A DNA stretch of 8,396 nucleotides from Syntrophaceae bacterium UBA2210 (GTDB taxonomy: Bacteria; Desulfobacterota; Syntrophia; Syntrophales; UBA2210). Each line of letters starts with the position of its first letter. Position 1 is the first letter of the stretch. Location of the stretch: assembly GCA_002327865.1 (NCBI GenBank), contig DCUQ01000007.1:1-8396 (forward strand). The letters are read 5' to 3'. The notes under the pieces are model-generated. The model ran no database searches, had not been told where the DNA came from, and was given only the letters and a program-made list of their open reading frames with translations. The position numbers were made by a program, and so were the translations under genes. This document shows positions 7,118 to 8,396 of the stretch, piece after piece.

Positions 7118-7158
7118 GACGGGATAAATAATTTTCAGAGCGACAGGAATTTATCGTC
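7118..7158 (-). other. Imperfect hairpin between the hypothetical gene and mdh
   Basis: Arms 7118-7129 and 7149-7158 can pair over 10 bp with a 2-base bulge (7121-7122) around a 19-base loop. On the minus-strand transcript the hairpin is followed by only five consecutive U residues, so at best it is a weak or partial terminator. It could reduce read-through from the first gene into mdh or stabilise an RNA end. It may also be chance in an AT-rich gap. Confidence 0.25.
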
Positions 7159-7162
7159 ATTT

Positions 7163-7567
7163 CTAATTTTCAGGGATACCCGTTTCCCCCAGGATATCGC
7201 GATACCGGTGGGGATATTTCTGGATATCCCGCAGTTTCGAAATGGCGAAACGTGCCGGGAAATCGATTCTCGATATGTATGGGATCGAATTTTTTCTGAA
7301 ATCCTCCAGCAGTTCGTTAAAAACCCTCTCTTTGTCCGTGCTATCGGTAAACGTCCTCTCCTTTGTATATTCGTAAGTTATCTCCGGTCCGAATACCGTC
7401 ACGACCTTACGAAAGTTATCGGGATCGCTGAAGTATTCTTCCTTTATCGCAATATCTATCACGATATGCAGCTCGACCTTCGTAGTGTCGGAGGCAATAG
7501 TACGTGATTTGTCCCACACCTGTACAAACAGGTTATTGGGAAGAGTAATCTTTTCTACCAGTTTCAT
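7163..7567 (-). CDS. Conserved hypothetical protein (134 aa)
   Basis: I recognise this as a type of small soluble protein that recurs in deltaproteobacterial genomes, but I know no function. It begins MKLVEKITLPNNLFVQVWD, has a central segment with FGPEITYEYTKERTF (about residues 64-78), and ends with a helix-rich stretch containing DFPARFAISKLRDI. It has no signal peptide, no membrane segment and no cysteine or metal-site pattern. The composition is charged, with alternating strand-like and helical segments, as in a small globular cytoplasmic protein. GGGAG at 7576-7572 precedes the ATG at a short distance of four bases. It is the first gene after a good leftward promoter and probably shares that transcript with mdh, the radical SAM gene and rng. 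The family recognition is from memory and unverified. Confidence 0.8.
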   Translation of the reverse strand: MKLVEKITLPNNLFVQVWDKSRTIASDTTKVELHIVIDIAIKEEYFSDPDNFRKVVTVFGPEITYEYTKERTFTDSTDKERVFNELLEDFRKNSIPYISRIDFPARFAISKLRDIQKYPHRYRDILGETGIPEN

Positions 7568-7629
7568 GTGGCTCCCTGTTTGCGGAATACAAAAGCTTCT
7601 TTAAATATTATTGGTGACAATTGTGTGCC

Positions 7630-7657
7630 GTTATATCATACAGTCACGTTTTGGCAA
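7630..7657 (-). promoter_or_regulatory. Sigma-70-type promoter for the leftward hypothetical-mdh-radical SAM-rng unit
   Basis: On the minus strand, TTGCCA (7657-7652, five of six consensus bases) is separated by 16 bases from TATAAC (7635-7630, five of six). Transcription would begin near 7623, about 55 bases before the hypothetical gene's ATG. Its -35 box lies only seven bases from the -35 box of the rightward purU promoter. Confidence 0.6.
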
Positions 7658-7664
7658 ACCTTTC

Positions 7665-7692
7665 TTGACTTGAAGGGTTATTTTCATATATG
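7665..7692 (+). promoter_or_regulatory. Sigma-70-type promoter for purU
   Basis: TTGACT (7665-7670, five of six consensus bases) is followed by a 16-base spacer and TATATG (7687-7692, four of six). Transcription would start near 7699, leaving a leader of only about 24 bases that contains the ribosome binding site. A leader this short leaves no room for a riboswitch, so any control should act on the promoter itself. Confidence 0.55.
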
Positions 7693-7722
7693 GACAGAAT
7701 CTCTCGGGAAGGAGTTATAATT

Positions 7723-8396
7723 ATGGAAAAAACAACGGCCATACTGTTGCTGTCCTGTCCTGATCGAAAAGGAATTGTGGCAGGCGTATCCAAATTCGTC
7801 TCGGAACATAACGGCAATATTCTGGATGCCGCTCAATATTCGGTTCAACCGGAAAATATGCTTTTCATGAGGGTGGAATGGGACATGGAAGGGTTTACGC
7901 TTTCCCGTGACGACCTGAAAGAGGCCATTGCTCCCCTCGCCGGACAGTTTTCAATGAAATGGAAGATACATTTCTCCGATTATCTACCGAAGATGGCAAT
8001 CTTCGTTTCCAGGCACGTCTACTGCTTCCATGATCTCATACTGAGGCATCAGATGGGAGAATTCAGAGCGGAGATACCCCTGGTAATAAGCAATCATCTC
8101 GATATGAAGCCTCTGGCCGATCACTTCGGTCTTACCTACAGGTATTATCCCATTACAACGGAAAACAAGGCCGGCCAGGAAAAAAAAGAGATCGCCGAAC
8201 TGGAGAAAGAAGGGGTAGATCTCATAGTACTGGCCCGCTATATGCAAATATTGAGCGGTGAATTTGTAAGGCGTTATCACGGCAAGATAATCAATATACA
8301 TCACTCGTTCCTGCCGGCCTTTGCCGGGAGCAGTCCTTACCAGCAGGCGTATGACAGGGGTGTTAAAATCATCGGGGCTACCAGTCATTATGTTAC
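7723..8396 (+). CDS. purU: Formyltetrahydrofolate deformylase, 3' end beyond the window
   Basis: The enzyme hydrolyses 10-formyltetrahydrofolate to formate and tetrahydrofolate; it balances one-carbon pools and can supply formate for PurT-type purine synthesis. The visible 224 codons cover an N-terminal ACT regulatory domain (about 1-85: LLLSCPDRKGIVAGVSKFV, then GNILDAAQYS) and most of the formyltransferase-fold catalytic domain (from about 89). Hallmarks are VISNHLD (121-127), LARYMQILSGEFV (170-182) and NIHHSFLPAF (191-200), which holds the catalytic Asn191 and His193 of the GART-like site. The third catalytic residue, an Asp in the DEGPI region, lies past the edge. Family members are about 280-290 residues, so roughly 60 are missing. 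The start is fixed by AAGGAG (7709-7714), eight bases before the ATG. It is transcribed divergently from the mdh unit. Confidence 0.95.
   Translation, partial: MEKTTAILLLSCPDRKGIVAGVSKFVSEHNGNILDAAQYSVQPENMLFMRVEWDMEGFTLSRDDLKEAIAPLAGQFSMKWKIHFSDYLPKMAIFVSRHVYCFHDLILRHQMGEFRAEIPLVISNHLDMKPLADHFGLTYRYYPITTENKAGQEKKEIAELEKEGVDLIVLARYMQILSGEFVRRYHGKIINIHHSFLPAFAGSSPYQQAYDRGVKIIGATSHYV

Noticed and set aside
7984..8388. Minus-strand frame of 134 codons opposite purU
   Set aside because: It lies wholly antisense to a clear PurU coding region, whose conserved motifs explain the sequence.
1..8396. CRISPR arrays, insertion sequences, tRNA or rRNA genes
   Set aside because: I saw no regularly spaced repeats, transposase motifs, terminal inverted repeats with target duplications, or tRNA/rRNA signatures.

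Overview
The window looks like bacterial chromosome from a Gram-negative anaerobe-type lineage. The best guess is Desulfobacterota (former Deltaproteobacteria) or a neighbouring phylum. The guess rests on a lactate dehydrogenase-like malate dehydrogenase, a B12-binding radical SAM protein fused to a DUF2344 domain and placed directly before ribonuclease G, a small conserved protein of a type I associate with deltaproteobacteria, and an InlB-repeat/DUF1566 lipoprotein. This is inference from gene content, not a phylogenetic placement.

Layout. Bases 1-390 hold little coding sequence: a possible gene start running off the left edge on the minus strand, then a near-consensus sigma-70 promoter (251-279) and an AT-rich leader with a 20-bp inverted repeat. 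The promoter drives a plus-strand lipoprotein gene (391-1824), which ends at a strong intrinsic terminator (1837-1869). A spacer of about 290 bases with no convincing gene follows (1870-2156). From 7567 down to 2157 four minus-strand genes form one apparent transcription unit: a conserved hypothetical protein, mdh, the B12/radical SAM-DUF2344 fusion and rng. The last three are tightly packed: mdh and the radical SAM gene share an ATGA overlap, and rng starts 6 bases after the radical SAM stop. At 7568-7722 two good promoters sit back to back. One reads left into the four-gene unit, the other right into purU (formyltetrahydrofolate deformylase), which is cut by the right window edge.

How the genes work together. 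The minus-strand unit and purU are core housekeeping: central carbon metabolism (Mdh), RNA processing and decay (RNase G), an uncharacterised radical SAM enzyme that often travels with rng, and one-carbon/purine supply (PurU). The lipoprotein is accessory. It combines a lipobox, an InlB B-repeat, a glutamine-amidotransferase-like domain without the usual nucleophile, and a C-type-lectin-like DUF1566 end.

The most interesting signal is in the last 25 or so codons of the lipoprotein. Where this family is normally Asn-rich, the codons are almost all NNC with varied first and second bases. That is what adenine-directed mutagenesis of AAC codons by a diversity-generating retroelement (DGR) would leave. 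No reverse transcriptase or template repeat is in the window, so this is a hypothesis.
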